Positions 25,000-38,848 are shown, numbered from the stretch's first letter. The stretch: 64,000 nt of DNA from Sipunculus nudus (GCA_026874595.1 CM049311.1:11313676-11377675); one strand, 5' to 3'. Notes: generated from the sequence alone by a model not told the origin. Program-made: numbers and translations.

Positions 25000-27295
25000 T
25001 TTAAAATTACATATGTTTTAATCTACTATACAGTGCATTTAACAATACATCTTTTCATTTATACGCGTCAGCAGTCTATATATTGTTAACACCTAATAAT
25101 TTTATTTTGTATTTCATTAAATATTTAACAGATATTTCAGAAAATCAACGCACTGTTTACTCATGGATATAAAACGTCAACTAAATATAGGAACATTTAC
25201 TATATCCGTAAATATAATCAATGAAGATTGAACTTTTTAAATTTGTTTATATAGATTATATAACCCATGATTGTGCCTGGTATCAAATTAACTTATAAAA
25301 AGGAGAATACAATCGTGTTTAATCGTGTTTATCCTAACCTAACCACTGTTCTAAACCCTGTCATGACCAGCAAATGATTATATTTTAATGTTTCTGGTGG
25401 GTTTATTTGAGTATCTGTATGATCATTTGGCCCATATTAATCCATCCAGAAGTAAGACAATGCCATAAAGGCAGTAATAATAGAATGTCTGTCAGCCGAA
25501 AGCAGTGTATGATACAAAAATATAAAATATCAGAAAGATAATGGGGAATTAAACACTATGGTGAATGTGAAATCCTATCAAGATGACATGAATTCAATAG
25601 CAACTATTCAGACCAAGTGGCATGTTTAACAAGGTATGAACGGTTCAATGGCAGACCAAAATGTACCAAATCAACAAATCAAACTCTTTTTATGAACTCC
25701 ATTTTGTGCTGTCAAATCACAGATGACATTAATGTTTTCGATTACAGGTGCTACATTTGCTAAAAATATACATTTCATGAGCAGGTAGATGTCTTATTAT
25801 AATACAACCACCAGTATATATTTTACTCTTTTTTTGTGAATATTATGTCCATTTAAAATCTAATATAACATATACATTTTAAATTTAGATGCCACTCAAA
25901 ATATAAGCCAATTGTATACAAAACATGGTTAAAAATGTCATGAATATTAGTAAAAAGATTTTTGTTTGCTTCCTGTTCTATACAAAATATGCACAAAATT
26001 ATCAATCTAAGAGTTCGTTGCGCCTTTGTTGTTAAATAATTATCGGCTTTTTTTCCTCTGTAACAATCATACCACAGAATTCGAATATATAACGTTGCCA
26101 GTATGAAACGTTTGGAATAAAATAGTGTAATCTTCGAATGTAGAACATTTTATAGCCATACCGAAAAACCACATCGTTTGCCAATGTAAGATCCGTTACA
26201 TATACACGTACTAGCAAAATTAAGGTGGGTCAACCTTCTGGCAAATCAGAGTTTATTTATCTGACCATTAAGACACAATGTTTATAAGTAGCGGTCTTAT
26301 GGGTAAGCTATATACTTACATCAAAATATATTATTTGATCGTATGCATAATGTCCAGATTTGTGTCACACTCAAAATCTGTCATGCGACTAATATTGTAA
26401 TCCAGACATTGTAAAAATAAAGACAATGTCCGAACATTCAATTTATCGGAAATCACTCAAATGTAATTGCTTACAATGATGAAGATTATTAAGGAATTCG
26501 TGGGGTGTAACGGGTTTAAACTGTTGCAAGCTCTAATATAGTATTTGTAGATTTCAAGGTTATTACACCAAAACATGGAAAAATACTGAACCGATGGGTT
26601 CTTTCACCTTGTCCCGATAGACACCTAGCTTGTTATAAATTTCCACGTTTAGGGAGATTAAGAACAACCTCTGGGTCGCATTTGTTGTATTATTACCTGA
26701 AGCCTTGTCGGATATTGATGGTGCAATATATATTGATTATCTCAAGATGTCCGATCGGCAAAGATAGTTAGTGTAAACAGCAAAATGTAAATAATTAAAT
26801 GGGCAAGTAAGTGTCTAATTGCTTAGGATTCTGATGTGGACTGTGTCTGTACAAACGTATACATGTTAACCCGCCCTAAAAATGTTATACCATTATACCA
26901 AGTTTTTTTTTACTATCTGATCAAATTTTTTAGTTCGTTGTTTCCTGGTTTATAAAATAAACTACATGTCGTTTGTATGGCTGTTCCTCACACCAGATTA
27001 GCACCGACATTCTGGATCCACATTTAATAAAACAAGAAATCAATTAATTACTTTATCATTAATCATTAATGAGTCTCGGGTTATCTGGTTTCTTAATAAA
27101 CATCTGGTTTGCGCATGTGTAATGGCTATGAATTATATAGATATCATACGCCATCACATAAACGTAATATGACTAAACAGATTATACTGTAGACAATAAA
27201 TTATCATATGTAAGATGGAATACTGTGTACATATTACTGTGAACAATAGGTGAATAATCTATACTGGTGAATCAACAGTCGAAAAATGTAATTAG
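25000..27295. other. Intergenic or intronic, no gene recognised
   Basis: AT-rich with no strong splice-flanked open frame; may contain unseen introns of the lectin gene. Confidence 0.5.
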
Positions 27296-28620
27296 ACCCA
27301 TGCGATCTCGACCCACACAAAGTCGGACCATTTCATATTGGACCATTACGATCTCGGACCACTGGGCCGACGACCTCGGACCACTTTATATCTTTGCCAC
27401 TATGATCTTGGACCAATGTAAAACGGGCTTTTACGAACTGTGACCACAGTTTCAGACCTATTCAAATACTTTTCTGTTTGCTTATATTGTTTTGTAATTC
27501 CGAGGTTATAATAATAATACAGACTGGGAATATTTACCTGATTCAACCAACGCTTCCATCTAACTCATTAATTTAACATATTATATTATTTTATATTACA
27601 TTTCACTATATATATATATATTTAAATTTGAAATTTAAATTAGTTTGTATGAAAAATGTACATATGTTCATATGTGAGAATGATTTAAATCAAAGAATTT
27701 GAAGAGTTCTTTGGGGTTATATATTTATAATATAATAAGCAATATTAAACAAAATCATCCTGCGAAAAAAAACTCTCTCACAGTATGTAGTCCAAGATGC
27801 AAATAAATGGTGTTAAGAATATGCGTAAACCAAAAAAAGGTTATCTTTAGATATAAAACCAAACATAAATGAGCATATAATGATTAAAAAAAAAGAGTCG
27901 AAACAGGTGCATTGCGACTATATAGACTGTAAGTAATTAAAGAAATTCTACCAGTATTTTAAATATATACGTCCATGAACCAAAAATATAGCTTACATAT
28001 AGCTAAATTTAGCTAATTCAATTAAAGATATTGATAATCTATCTCTCTCAAGCACACGGTTAACTATTCTGTCTTACTTTCTTAGGTTCATTACTCTCTG
28101 TCTCTCTGTCTCTCTCTCTATGTCTCTCTCTCTCTCTCAGCAGACGCAAAGAAGTTGTATGATTACGTAAAAGCTCTTTTTATAAAAACTTTTCTTCTAT
28201 TTTGTTTGCTCTGTTTTCCTCAGAAGATTTTTCTTTCGTAATGTACATTCTTCCTTTATCTCTGTCTTTGCTCCAGTAATCTTTCTCTTTATGACACTCA
28301 TGCTTTAATGTGTTCACAAAAAAATTCACAAACTTGAAACTGTAAGCAATTTTTAATTATGAATATACTATAATTAAGCAGATATACGATGAGGATTGTT
28401 AAGAGATAGAGAAAGAGAGATGAAACAGGTCGGGAGTAAGCGAGGCTGTATTATTAAACAATTAGTCTCAACTCGGCTTTCAGACAGAATATATATTTTT
28501 GACAACGATATCAGAGGTCTGGATTTGGTCAGAAGGAGTCCTATAGAGTGGTCCGAGATGGTAAGGAACATGGACCGAGATCGTCGACCCGCTCATCCGA
28601 GATTGTTTTAAGTGGTCCCT
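27296..28620. mobile_element. MITE-like element with GGACCA/GATCTCGGACC subterminal repeats
   Basis: At 27300-27425 GATCTCGGACC-type units recur on the plus strand. At 28545-28620 the same units occur in reverse (GGTCCGAGAT, GGACCGAGATCGTCGAC, GTGGTCC). The interior is AT-rich with a (CT)n tract at about 28090-28140 and no convincing gene. Confidence 0.45.
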
Positions 28621-29599
28621 GCTGTCATGGTAGTTATGGTAGTTCCCCCGTCGGTGGGCCATAAACTTTCTCTGTAAGCATTGTATTACTTACACGCAGG
28701 CACTCTTGACACAATACAGCACTGGGTGTCAAAAGAACATGCAAATGAAACGTTCAATACTCTTGCATTTGTATTGGACTAAATGTGTGGTGCACCTAAT
28801 TAAAAGCTAATGGGAAATATTATATTTTTTGTCCGATGTCACATAACCTACATTTGGGGTTAGAAATTATTTTTTAACTATTTTATTATTTTCAGAGTCT
28901 CGTTCTTGGAGAGTCTCTTTCCTGTCTCGGTCTTGTCCTCGGTCTCCAGCTTAAATAGTCTTTATCCATATTGATCTTCTAACAAAATACATAAAAACAT
29001 CATTGATTACCCATCCCTCAAAAATACTTACCAAACAATTTTAATTTAGCATGGTCAGCCCAAACTGCAGATTCTGGTTTCCCGCTGTCCACCTATCGGA
29101 AGTTTATTTTTTCCGCTCAATTGTTTAACTAATCTGAGACTACCAAGATGTGATTTTCTAAAAATCTTTAGCGATATCTTGACATGATATAAGGTCAACT
29201 GCATTGCAACTGCGGAACGTAAACCATATCTTTGAAGCAAAATTAGACAATTATAGTGGTAAAACCAAGTGAAACTCTTCTATTCAAAACGGAACACTTA
29301 CAGAAAAGCTCAAGGTTACATTCGATTCAATTCTGGTGCCCATGAAAACATTTACGCATAGATACATTCGTTTGCTCCTGTTCCTTCAGAAGCATTTACA
29401 ACACAACTTTGTTATTTTAATGAAGGATATTTAATATTTATTTTGTCTAATTACCTATTTATCATTCAAGCAATTATGCGACGTCATAGTTTTTCAAAAA
29501 CGCTCTGGTAAAAGCGATTTCGAAAGCGGCATCAGTATTTTGGTTTTATTTGATGTTTGCGTGAGTAGATAGGACTGAACAAACAACCATGTGTCATAA

Positions 29600-30360
29600 A
29601 ACTAATGAATTACTATTCAAGCTGCGGGGGTCACTAAGTGAATGCAAAGACCATTTAGTAGAAGTATATATAAATATATAAATATATAAATAAGGCCTCC
29701 CCTTATACGAGCCCTGGTCATTTCTTGCTAATGTACCCAGTGAATCAACTATATGTAATGTACAAAAGAAGACTTCGACAACAAGGATGCTTCGAAGAAT
29801 ACACATTAAATTTATTTTTGGCGGTGGACGCTGGAAAAAAACCCAAAAAACTCCTGGATCAGCCAGCTAGGAGGTATAGTCTGACAGTTTGTTATTGTTC
29901 CAGAGGAGGGTCCCATATTGTCTGATCAGCTGAGAGACGATGTTCTTGGGTGTGAGATCGGGTGTGGTGCCTTAAATTGTCATGCACGGTGGCATTTCAA
30001 AATACAGATTGCTGGATACATTCGGGGCTGTGAGTACAAAGAAGGCTGTGAGCCTATCTGTCAGTGATTCAAGATTTCGCCTTGTATGACAAGCACATAC
30101 TTCAGAGGAGGACTGTGTCAACCCAGTGTTGTTTAGTGGCATGAAGCGCTAGTGAGTGCCTGAGTATACGCAGTGATAAGCGGTCTGGACTAAAAGAGAG
30201 CATTAGAATGTCACGTGTGCGTTCGTCCTGTGATCAGCAGCCGTGTTGACAAGTGGAACTTGAACAAGTTGACTTGATATATAGCTTCCTTAGAATATAT
30301 TCTGTTAATAGCTATTAAACAATACATCTGCATTTTCTTCCAGTTAAATTACCAGTGACA
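29600..30360. other. GC-richer block, possible old element
   Basis: Base composition rises between about 29830 and 30260 (for example TGTGAGATCGGGTGTGGTGC) compared with its flanks. No terminal repeats or protein were recognised. 30360-34612 is AT-rich with nothing definite. Confidence 0.25.
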
Positions 30361-33300
30361 TGTTACAAACAGAATTATAGTGTTCTTAATATGTTTACCA
30401 TGGCTTATGTCGTTTATTCTATAGTCCTCTTAATATGTTTACCCTAGCTTGTGTCGTTTATAACTGTAACAGTGATGGTCGACTTGCAGAATACTGGGGG
30501 ATTTTTTTTTCAAATAAATTTGCCCGCCCCTGCTGTGTATATTATAACAGGATCGGCAATAGGACTGATATATATTCGATTTTTATATTAAAGATTTAAA
30601 ACTTTCCATAAACATAAGGGCCCTAACTCAGTCCCAGATAGAAGAAACACTGGAAATACGCGATTGATATTAAAAAACAAAGGATTGAGAATGGGGCGTT
30701 TTCTCCCGTGTCATTGCTTGGAAACCTTTCAATATAGTAATTTTGTTTGATAAACGCATTGGTTTAGGTAATTCCATGGGCGAAGCATTAGCGTTATGAG
30801 AGATTTTTGGACAAGCCAACTTAGCAATTAACGTCTTTTTGTATGCTTTAAGAAAATAAGGGCATAAGGTATGGTTTCGTTCAGGTAGCCCGCTGCAAAC
30901 ATAACAATTAATGTTTCATTTAAGTTTTCGTGATTCTTGCTTAAGTGTTCTTTTTAAATATTACTAGAAACGTTATATTATTGGAACGGCTTTATAGGAG
31001 TCTATTTTAAGACAGAGAATGTTGGCTTTAGCATCACAATTTATCTTGACTGTACTTTACTCAAATTTATAGGTCGGATCAAAGCTCTCGTGGAAATTTG
31101 GTTATATCAGCGGTACCAGTTAAAATGTGATTTGAGGGTTTCGGTTGCTGATATTGAAAATGGCACTTTGTTAGATAGCCCTCTGAACATTTATGAATAC
31201 CTAAAGGAATCCGATCGATCTTTAAACCTTGACACCCATTTATAGTAGTTGTATCTCAAATAATCACATGTATTAGTAAAATTCCATCTTGTCATAATAT
31301 TATATTGAATCAAAATTATTCAACACTGTACTTATCCCTAATTGTAAGAAACTGTTATTATTTCTGACAGGTTTGATGTATCATATCCAACTACCTAGGT
31401 AATTAAGAATGCCTTGTATTAATATGAATAACTAGAGGAATAAACCGTTGTAGATTACATTTAATATCAAAATTCCATGTCAGGTATTATTTCGTCTCAC
31501 TTCATCACTTTCTGCATGTCTTATTGCCGTCAGTATGTGCTTATATTGTTATGTTCTTTGCTACCTGTCAGCTTTGATAGGGGATAACACAGTCTGAGAT
31601 AATATTAAACATATCTAGACATGTTGTTACATAAACAGTCATTGCTTCTTCATTAACGTAATATAGGCTGACTTTTTATATAATTAATAGTACATACACC
31701 TGTCAAAGCCCATATCACTTTCTTTCTTTCATTTATTATTTCGTTATATTGAATAATGTGAACGATTCATGACCCACGGGCAAATTAGAGAGTAAAGCTG
31801 CACATTCAGGAGTTCGTTAAATTAGATATGTTATATGATAAATGGTGTATTGTTTTACATTGCTGTTCATGCGTTTGTTTTACTGCAAGTCAGTTGTGAC
31901 AATTCTAAACACATACATTGTCTTTATTAGAATATGGTAGTTGGTGGTTCATTATGGAGAAAATATAACGGTTTGTGTTTTGCTGATGCGTTATCAATTA
32001 CGTTAAGGACCATGATCCAAGCACCTCTGCAACTGGCGTTTGATATACTCTTCGCATTCGGTATTTGCTTTATTTCGTATCAACAAAATCGCGCTTGTGA
32101 ATATTAATAAGCAATTTTTGTACGAAAAAGGGAGTAGAATGTGGGTCCCAGGGATTCTTGTGCTCTGAGAAACTGCTTACCCAGCAATTTAGTAACAGTC
32201 GGGATACATGGAAATTGAATTATGGCGAATTAGCTAATCTCCATCATTCATGGTAAACCGGGAAGGTTTGGTCCACAGTGAAGCCATTCGGTACACTTCC
32301 GCCGCGTTACAGTCGCATGCTGCTGTTGGGCATGAGGTTAGTCGAACCGGTGTCGTGCATATTTGTGAATACTGATTTACATGCTTATCTGAATAAAACT
32401 GCGTGTATTTGAAGTGGGTTTGGGTCACAGCCACCGTTTCCTGCGAGAGACGTGAACAAAGTAATGTACATTTGCGACATTGGGAATAGAGGAATAGATA
32501 TAGGTACCATTTGTTTAATGTTCCTTTATATACTGGTGATGCCTTGTTTAAGCCTCACTATCATATATGCTTGCATGAACACTGTACTGAGGTGCACTAA
32601 GAAAAGGAATATGATCCTGCATTGGTAGAGAAATACACATATTTTTAAAGCTTGACATCGGTCCTGAAGATTCTCTTATATGCACAAAATGGAAATTCAA
32701 GAACAAAACATGTGTTACAGATCTACCTTAATTTATGGGGAAATATAAATGTCATGAAAATTATTCTTTGATGAAATCGCCTTGGAAAAATAGTTGCTCT
32801 TATCGTCCACAGTTGATAAAGGCTGAATAATAAGACCAAAGATGACGGAAAGAGGTTCAGTGTGTCGGCGAGGAAATAAACCACATCAAGCCAACGAGGA
32901 CTATTTATTTTTTATTCAAGATATCCAAATAAAGATCCATCACATCTCCATAAATAACCTATATGTAATATTGATCGGCTACATGATTTTTAAACTGATA
33001 TATGTTTTAGATGGAATGATTGTATCCACCAGCAAATGAACACAGGCTGCTAAAACGACTGTAATTATTCCTAAAAAAATTGTTCTTATTGCTAAAGAAT
33101 ACCTTGCTGTCTTACCTTACGTGTCTTATCAATTGCATATAATACGCCTGGTCCATTTTCCTAAATATACATAAATCGGACGCATATGGTCGGATACTTC
33201 AATATTCCTTTATTACGGAGAATGTTTCCTCGCATTTATATTAATACATATCTGGATCTCTGAGAGATCTACTTAAAGTATTAAAAACATTCTTTAATCG

Positions 33301-34612
33301 TTACGAAATAACCTGAGTAATTCGTTAATATTTAGACAGCTACAGGTTAAGTAAAAATGTAAATGTGATAAATTTTTGTTTCTGATTCAATCTGAATATC
33401 GTTTTTTATATATACAAGGATAACATAGCGCGATAACAGGTCGATAAACCAAGTGAACTTAGCTGGTGTTTAAGCCTCCTCAACTTAAATTTAATGTAGC
33501 CGGACTTGTTATAACCAGATGAATCAAAGTGGAACATTCGAAAGGTTTTAGACGATTTCTTCAAACGTCGGCTGATATATTGTGTAACAAGAGTGTTTGT
33601 TTTACAGTTTGTTCCTTCATGCAAAGCCATTGCTATCATTCTTTTTTAACCAAGCGACCATCTCTATTGGCAAGTTTTCCAAATCTGTAAAAATGCTTCG
33701 ACCAGCCACAGTATAGTTTAGGCGTCAAACGGTATAGGAGTTGTTGCTCTTTTCGTATATTTATGTATTGTTTGAATCTTACAAAATTATAGACACCTAT
33801 GAATGTCTATAAAGTACCTTGATACATGCCTGTCTGTCGCTTATACAACATACACTATTTTTTCCCTCATGCATTACATTTTAAAATATCATTTGCATTG
33901 TTCCCATTCTCTTCAGTGTCTTCAAAATCAAGGCGACTATCGCTTGTGGGAACATAACTGAGGTATAAAGCTAATATATTAATCAGTACGTCACATTACT
34001 ATCCGATCTTATGGGATGCTTCATAAATATATAATATATAATATATACAGTATATATAATACTCCATATTTATTAAAAAAAATGGTTGTTTAGGTTTTCG
34101 AAAGCAAATCATGTATTTGTTTGAACTTAAAGGTAATGCTCCTGTGAAAATATTACGCTTAAGATCGTCTTGAATTGTGAAAGAATTGGCGATCTAAAGC
34201 CAAAACAAAAATATACATTAATCCTGCTTGGGGGGGTAACCAGGCAGAATTACAAGAGATCCCGTTACATCGTCTGTCTAAATTTTAGTTTTGTATACAT
34301 TAAAACAGGTGGACAAAGGCAGAACAGGTCAAATATTAATTGTTGAGTCATTTATCATACGCCAGATAAATGTACTTTTAAGAATAAATATACCTACATT
34401 CATTTATTAACTTCAAATCTGAATAAGACAAATAAGACTGGCAAAACATTGAAAACATGTTGCTCAATCTAACAACTAATGAGATGCGAGTAATGATGTG
34501 ATTCACAATGTTAGGAGTAAAGGGGCGCACAATGCAACGAACCTCCCAGATTAGATTTCTTCAGAAGAAATATCGTAAGCAATCCATATCTGCAGCACAA
34601 AGTATCTATAAA

Positions 34613-35512
34613 CTAAGTCTCTGGTACAGTAGCAGTATTACAGCATAACAACAGTTTAAAAGCCCTACGAAATTCCTTTGTTTTCCAGGCATAGATCAAA
34701 GCATTAGCAGCTGAATTAGATTTTCCCAGATTTGTCAGTACAACACTTATCACTTGTAGGAATATGTTTAAATCTTCAGGTTCAGTAAGAGTGTGAAATA
34801 GAGCAGACGGTGTCCAAGTGACAAAGTACACTAAAACTACAATACTTAGCGTTTTTGTAGCCCTGATTTCAGCGCTATATCCTGTTGGTTTATTGAAAGT
34901 GACAGTGGTCCTCTTTATGCGTTTTGCGTGTTTATAAACTGTAACAAGAATATGAGAATAGAGTAAAATCAAAATTATGCCTTGCACTCCATATATAAGG
35001 ATAATCCAGTGCCTGAGGGTGGCTAGAGTTGCAAGTGATATATTAGCACACAGATAAGTTGACAGAATGGTCAAATTATAAGCCATCGATGTTGCCCAAG
35101 GGATCAACAACAATAGTACAATTGTTCTTTTCGTAATCCAGTTTTCATATTTAAATGGGAATATGATACAGATATAACGCTCTATGGCAATAGCAAGGAT
35201 GTATTTCACAGAAGAATCATATCCTAAAATAAGTAATCCTTCTACTATCGTGCGGTATGGTTCAATATTGTCCATTCCATATTCTAATATCAACACGATA
35301 CCTATATACAAGTCTGCACTACAGAGACCAACAATCAGACTGTTGGTCTTTTTCCTCAGCCACTCAAATTTGCATACAGCAGTGATTGTTAAAATATTTC
35401 CGAAGAGAATACCAAGGATGACTAGTCCTCTCAACAGATTATCGAAAAGAATGATGCCTTGTGACAAGGTAGAGTTAGATAAAAATGTCTCATTAGTTTC
35501 CGTGTTGTTCAT
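34613..35512 (-). CDS. Intact type-B rhodopsin-class 7TM receptor (orphan)
   Basis: Single-exon receptor of 299 residues starting at the ATG at 35512. The extracellular N-terminus has three N-glycosylation sequons (N2, N7, N13). TM1 has F-G-N (N39), TM2 C-S-A-D (D67), TM3 ends E-R-Y (111-113) followed by I-C-I-I-F-P-F-K-Y. TM4 has I-P-W, TM6 W-T-P, and TM7 N-S-A-A-N-A-L-I-Y (N270 to Y274), so the NPxxY proline is alanine. No cysteine lies near 3.25. C290-C291 are likely palmitoylated after helix 8. The plus-strand copy at 7466-8368 is its pseudogene relative. Ligand unknown; the tail pattern NSxxNxLIYAxxxxEFRRAF resembles melanocortin-type receptors with the proline changed. Confidence 0.9.
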   Translation of the reverse strand: MNNTETNETFLSNSTLSQGIILFDNLLRGLVILGILFGNILTITAVCKFEWLRKKTNSLIVGLCSADLYIGIVLILEYGMDNIEPYRTIVEGLLILGYDSSVKYILAIAIERYICIIFPFKYENWITKRTIVLLLLIPWATSMAYNLTILSTYLCANISLATLATLRHWIILIYGVQGIILILLYSHILVTVYKHAKRIKRTTVTFNKPTGYSAEIRATKTLSIVVLVYFVTWTPSALFHTLTEPEDLNIFLQVISVVLTNLGKSNSAANALIYAWKTKEFRRAFKLLLCCNTATVPET

Positions 35513-36118
35513 CTTCTTTTCATTCTGGGTATTGGTAACAAAATCACCTCCTCGTGCAATGTCTATATAAAAAATAATAGGCTGACATTAGTATGTCCTA
35601 AATAAAGGATCAGTAGAGGTGTGCCATACTTAAAATGAAATAAAATTTACAAATTGTTTTATATTTATCGGTAAACACTTTCTATGTTTGCCACTGTATT
35701 TTTTTGGGCTCAGCCAGCTAACCAGATTAAGATAATTATTGTCACGTACTAGTTCTGTTTGCTAACAATTAGCAGCCTATTTAAAAAATCAATTATATGC
35801 TATATTAATGTTGCTATATTTATACAGCAAATAATTCGAGGCGCTTGGTGTATGGTGTTGGTAAACATTGCAACATGGATAGGAGGAAAATTCTGGACAA
35901 AGGAAATGGATTGCATAAGTGACTATACATAAACGAAAAACTACAACACGACACCTGTTCGATAACGCTATGGAATGCTATTAATAAACCATTAGATGCC
36001 CCCTTTAAATCAGCGATGGAATAATGGTGGTTTTCAGAATAATATGTCGTAGGGCAGTGGCCTAAAACGGTAACAGCCATTACTGAGTCCCTGTAGATTT
36101 AACAATCATACCTGTGGT

Positions 36119-36330
36119 TTATATTCCTAATACATGTAAAGAGATTATGGAGTATGTTTTAAATTTTAAAATGTTTTGATATACTGATGTACCGGGTACA
36201 CATATTAACAGAATAAACATGACAAAAAATGTACCAAAAGGAAATAAAAACTCTGTTGTGTCTGAAAGCATAATGTCGTCTGGCGAGGTAGAGTTAGATG
36301 TTCCATTACTCTCTGCGTTTTTCCCCTTTT
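36119..36330 (-). pseudogene. Possible N-terminal relic of a type-B receptor
   Basis: A minus-strand open stretch contains S-N-S-T followed by a hydrophobic run. It resembles the N-terminus and TM1 of the intact receptor 600 bases away (S-N-S-T then I-I-L-F-D). On the plus strand, GGTAGAGTTAGAT is shared exactly (35478 region and 36288 region). Nothing after TM1 is recognisable. This could be a truncated tandem duplicate or chance resemblance. Confidence 0.35.
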
Positions 36331-36720
36331 TGAATTTCAAGTGTTGGTTCAAAAATATATTTTTTTCCTGGTACAGCGTTGATTTCCACACACGAGAAAA
36401 ATTAAACGAAAAAAAGTTGGTGTTCATGGAATAAAGGTGCTTTAATGTGTATCTCAACTAAAATGATTTAATCATATAAACACGTTCTCTATAATTATAT
36501 TCAAATATATGTCAATATGTGCCTCATGAGGGCAACTATACAGTCTGCTTCAGGAGAGCCAGAAAAATCAGGCAGTACACTAGTTTGTAATTGTTACTAT
36601 TAGAAAGTCAATGATATGGTTTTAGTGGTGAATATTTTACATAAAACGCCAATAGCTACTTGGTAAAGTTCTGTCTACATGTAAAGCACGTTTTATTGCA
36701 TATAAGCAATTTATTAATAA

Positions 36721-36756
<36 letters not shown>
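36721..36756 (+). repeat. (TA)n microsatellite
   Basis: Pure TA tract between two receptor copies. Confidence 0.95.
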
Positions 36757-36759
<3 letters not shown>

Positions 36760-37147
36760 CTACTACACATTATCTTCCTCTTTAGTATGTATAATGCTAA
36801 AATTAAAACATAAGGTGTCCTGTTGTATATCAGCAGTATGACATGGGCGTTTCATATTAATATATTGAAATAGATTAGCAAAGGAAGGTAACAGCCATTA
36901 CTATCTCCTTGTTGATATTCCAATCACAAAGGCGTTATCAAATAATTCTAACTTGTTAATGGGAGGTTCATTCTATTCATTTCTTTTCAAATGCCCAACA
37001 TCAAAGGGTTGGCTTTAACGATTGATAAATGTAGTCCATTAGGGGATTGACCAATTATTGGTTGCAATTATTTTATATTAGAGCATATGTCGGTCACAAA
37101 TGGTATTACATGGCATTAAGTAACCAGACCAAAGAGACAGAAACCCC

Positions 37148-37289
37148 CCATTAACAGATCGATAGTTGAAAACCATATGATTAACCACATAGAACCACAA
37201 GTGTTAGACTTGCAGAAAAATATCGTGTGGGAATTTGATGCTATGACCAGATGAAGGATATAAAGCAAAGGTGAAAATACGTAAAAGAT
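37148..37289 (+). promoter_or_regulatory. Upstream block shared by type-A receptor copies
   Basis: The string CCATTAACAGATC occurs 142 bases before the ATG at 37290, and CCATTAACAGATC(T) 131 bases before the ATG at 41232. A shorter CCATTAAC match lies 91 bases before the ATG at 1825. This may be retained promoter sequence or just the edge of the duplicated unit. Confidence 0.3.
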
Positions 37290-38270
37290 ATGACGCACAA
37301 TAGTTCTACGATCACCCGCAACGAATGGACTGTCATTGTTTGTGAGCCTCTTTACAATTTACAGTTTATTTCTTCATTTATAGTGATCCCTGTAATTTTC
37401 ATAGGAAATATGGTGAACATAACTGCTATCGCCAAATTTCATTGGTTACGTACACAGTCAAACGCCCTAATATGTGCCTTGTCCGTCGCTGATATATTCG
37501 TAGGCCTGACTGGTCTAGTGACTTATCTATCCTGTAAGATATCTTTCAACAGAGTTGTGTGGCAGATTCTTGGTTACATGGGGGCTTTGAACTACAATAT
37601 TGCATCTAGAGGACTCCTTATGATACCCGTGGAACGTTATGTATATATTATTTATCCGTTAAATATGTACGTTTAATCACCAAAAGAATGATCGGCTGTA
37701 TGATTGCTTTTCCATATGTTTATTCAATTCTTGTTACTACTCTAGTTTGGGTACTTGGATGCTGCACAGCCCTGGACATCTTGAATATCATGTTTATTGA
37801 TACCGCTTTATATTATGCTGAGGGTATTATCCTTGCGGCCCTTTATGTAAAAATCTTGTGTGCAATTTATTCCTAAGCGAGACGAATACGCCGAGCGACA
37901 TTAGCGCAGCAGGGGCAAGGCTGGAAGAAATCGGAATTAAAAGCAACGAAAATGCCTGGCCTGGTAGTTCTGGCATATTTCCTAACTTGGACACCTGTCA
38001 TAGTACTATCAAACATAGTGATAGACGTAGACGCAATAATATTGAAAGTTCTTAAGGTTTTGGCTTACGAGATTGTCCTCGGCTATTAATGTGTTCATAT
38101 ATGCCGGCGGAAGTTCAGAATTCAGGAAAGCATACAAGCTCCTTCTTTTTTTGCAAATGAAACTGAGAAAATCAATATTACCACACCAAAGAGCAAGAGA
38201 CGAAGTAAAAAACATCATGCCAGATAGAGCTTTGGTATATGTACGAACATACCTTAACATATATATTTAG
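37290..38270 (+). pseudogene. Type-A 7TM receptor pseudogene with three lesions
   Basis: Starts with an ATG and N-S-S sequon at 37290 and keeps TM1 (G-N), TM2 (S-V-A-D), TM3 and V-E-R-Y. A one-base deletion at 37660 (TTTAAA reduced to TTAAA) ends the frame at codon 129. The frame continues from 37664 through TM4-TM5 until TAA at 37874, where related copies have CAA or a similar Q codon after I-Y-S. TM6 (L-T-W-T-P) follows in the same frame. An 8-base deletion at 38080/38081 then shifts into the TM7 frame (S-A-I-N-V-F-I-Y-A-G), ending at 38270. The arithmetic of the frames agrees with these lesions. Confidence 0.83.
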
Positions 38271-38777
38271 GACAAAATGTAGCTGCTTATTCATGTTTGG
38301 CACTAGATATTGTCGATTCAGTAGTATATAGAAGATTCTTGTAGATACGTGCTTTTAAGTAGATGTCAATGTGTCTGTTGGCATATGTCCACGGTATGAT
38401 ATATAATTATTGAAATATAAGGAAAGAACGGAAGTACTTAACCGTTTTATGCAAGTGGTCCAATTAAAATGTGGATGCATATGGTATATTTCAAGTAAAA
38501 TTTAGAAGGAATAAACGGAAAACAAATAAAAAGACAATTTTCTATAATTTATTCCAAATGGAAGGTGACAGTATTTTGCACTTATACCATTTCTGTATCA
38601 TAACACATAAGGATGCCTCTCGCTGAATTTGATCGAGAAATCAACCTCTCTCTTGTTATTATATGTCACCTCAAGTCTCTGACAGACCTCTAGTTTTCCT
38701 CCCAGTCTTCACTCCTAACATTGAGCCTGTTCTTCATAAACCTTTCTAGCATCTATCAAACCATGAGACCAGAAATG

Positions 38778-38778
<1 letters not shown>

Positions 38779-38848
<70 letters not shown>
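38779..38848 (+). repeat. (TA)n(TG)n microsatellite
   Basis: TA tract followed by TGTGTG, 3' of the receptor pseudogene ending at 38270. Confidence 0.95.

Noticed and set aside
26032-26217. Minus-strand frame as an upstream lectin exon
   Set aside because: Lacks the cysteine/tryptophan pattern of the lectin N-terminal half and lacks good splice sites.
29594-29806. Minus-strand frame with signal-peptide-like start
   Set aside because: The downstream part is AT-repeat translation, with no splice donor or cleavage-site support.
35184-35570. Plus-strand frame opposite the type-B receptor
   Set aside because: Antisense shadow of an intact conserved gene; no homology of its own.
37116-37298. Minus-strand hydrophobic frame as a further receptor relic
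   Set aside because: It overlaps upstream DNA shared with the 41232 copy, and the resemblance to TM2 is too short.
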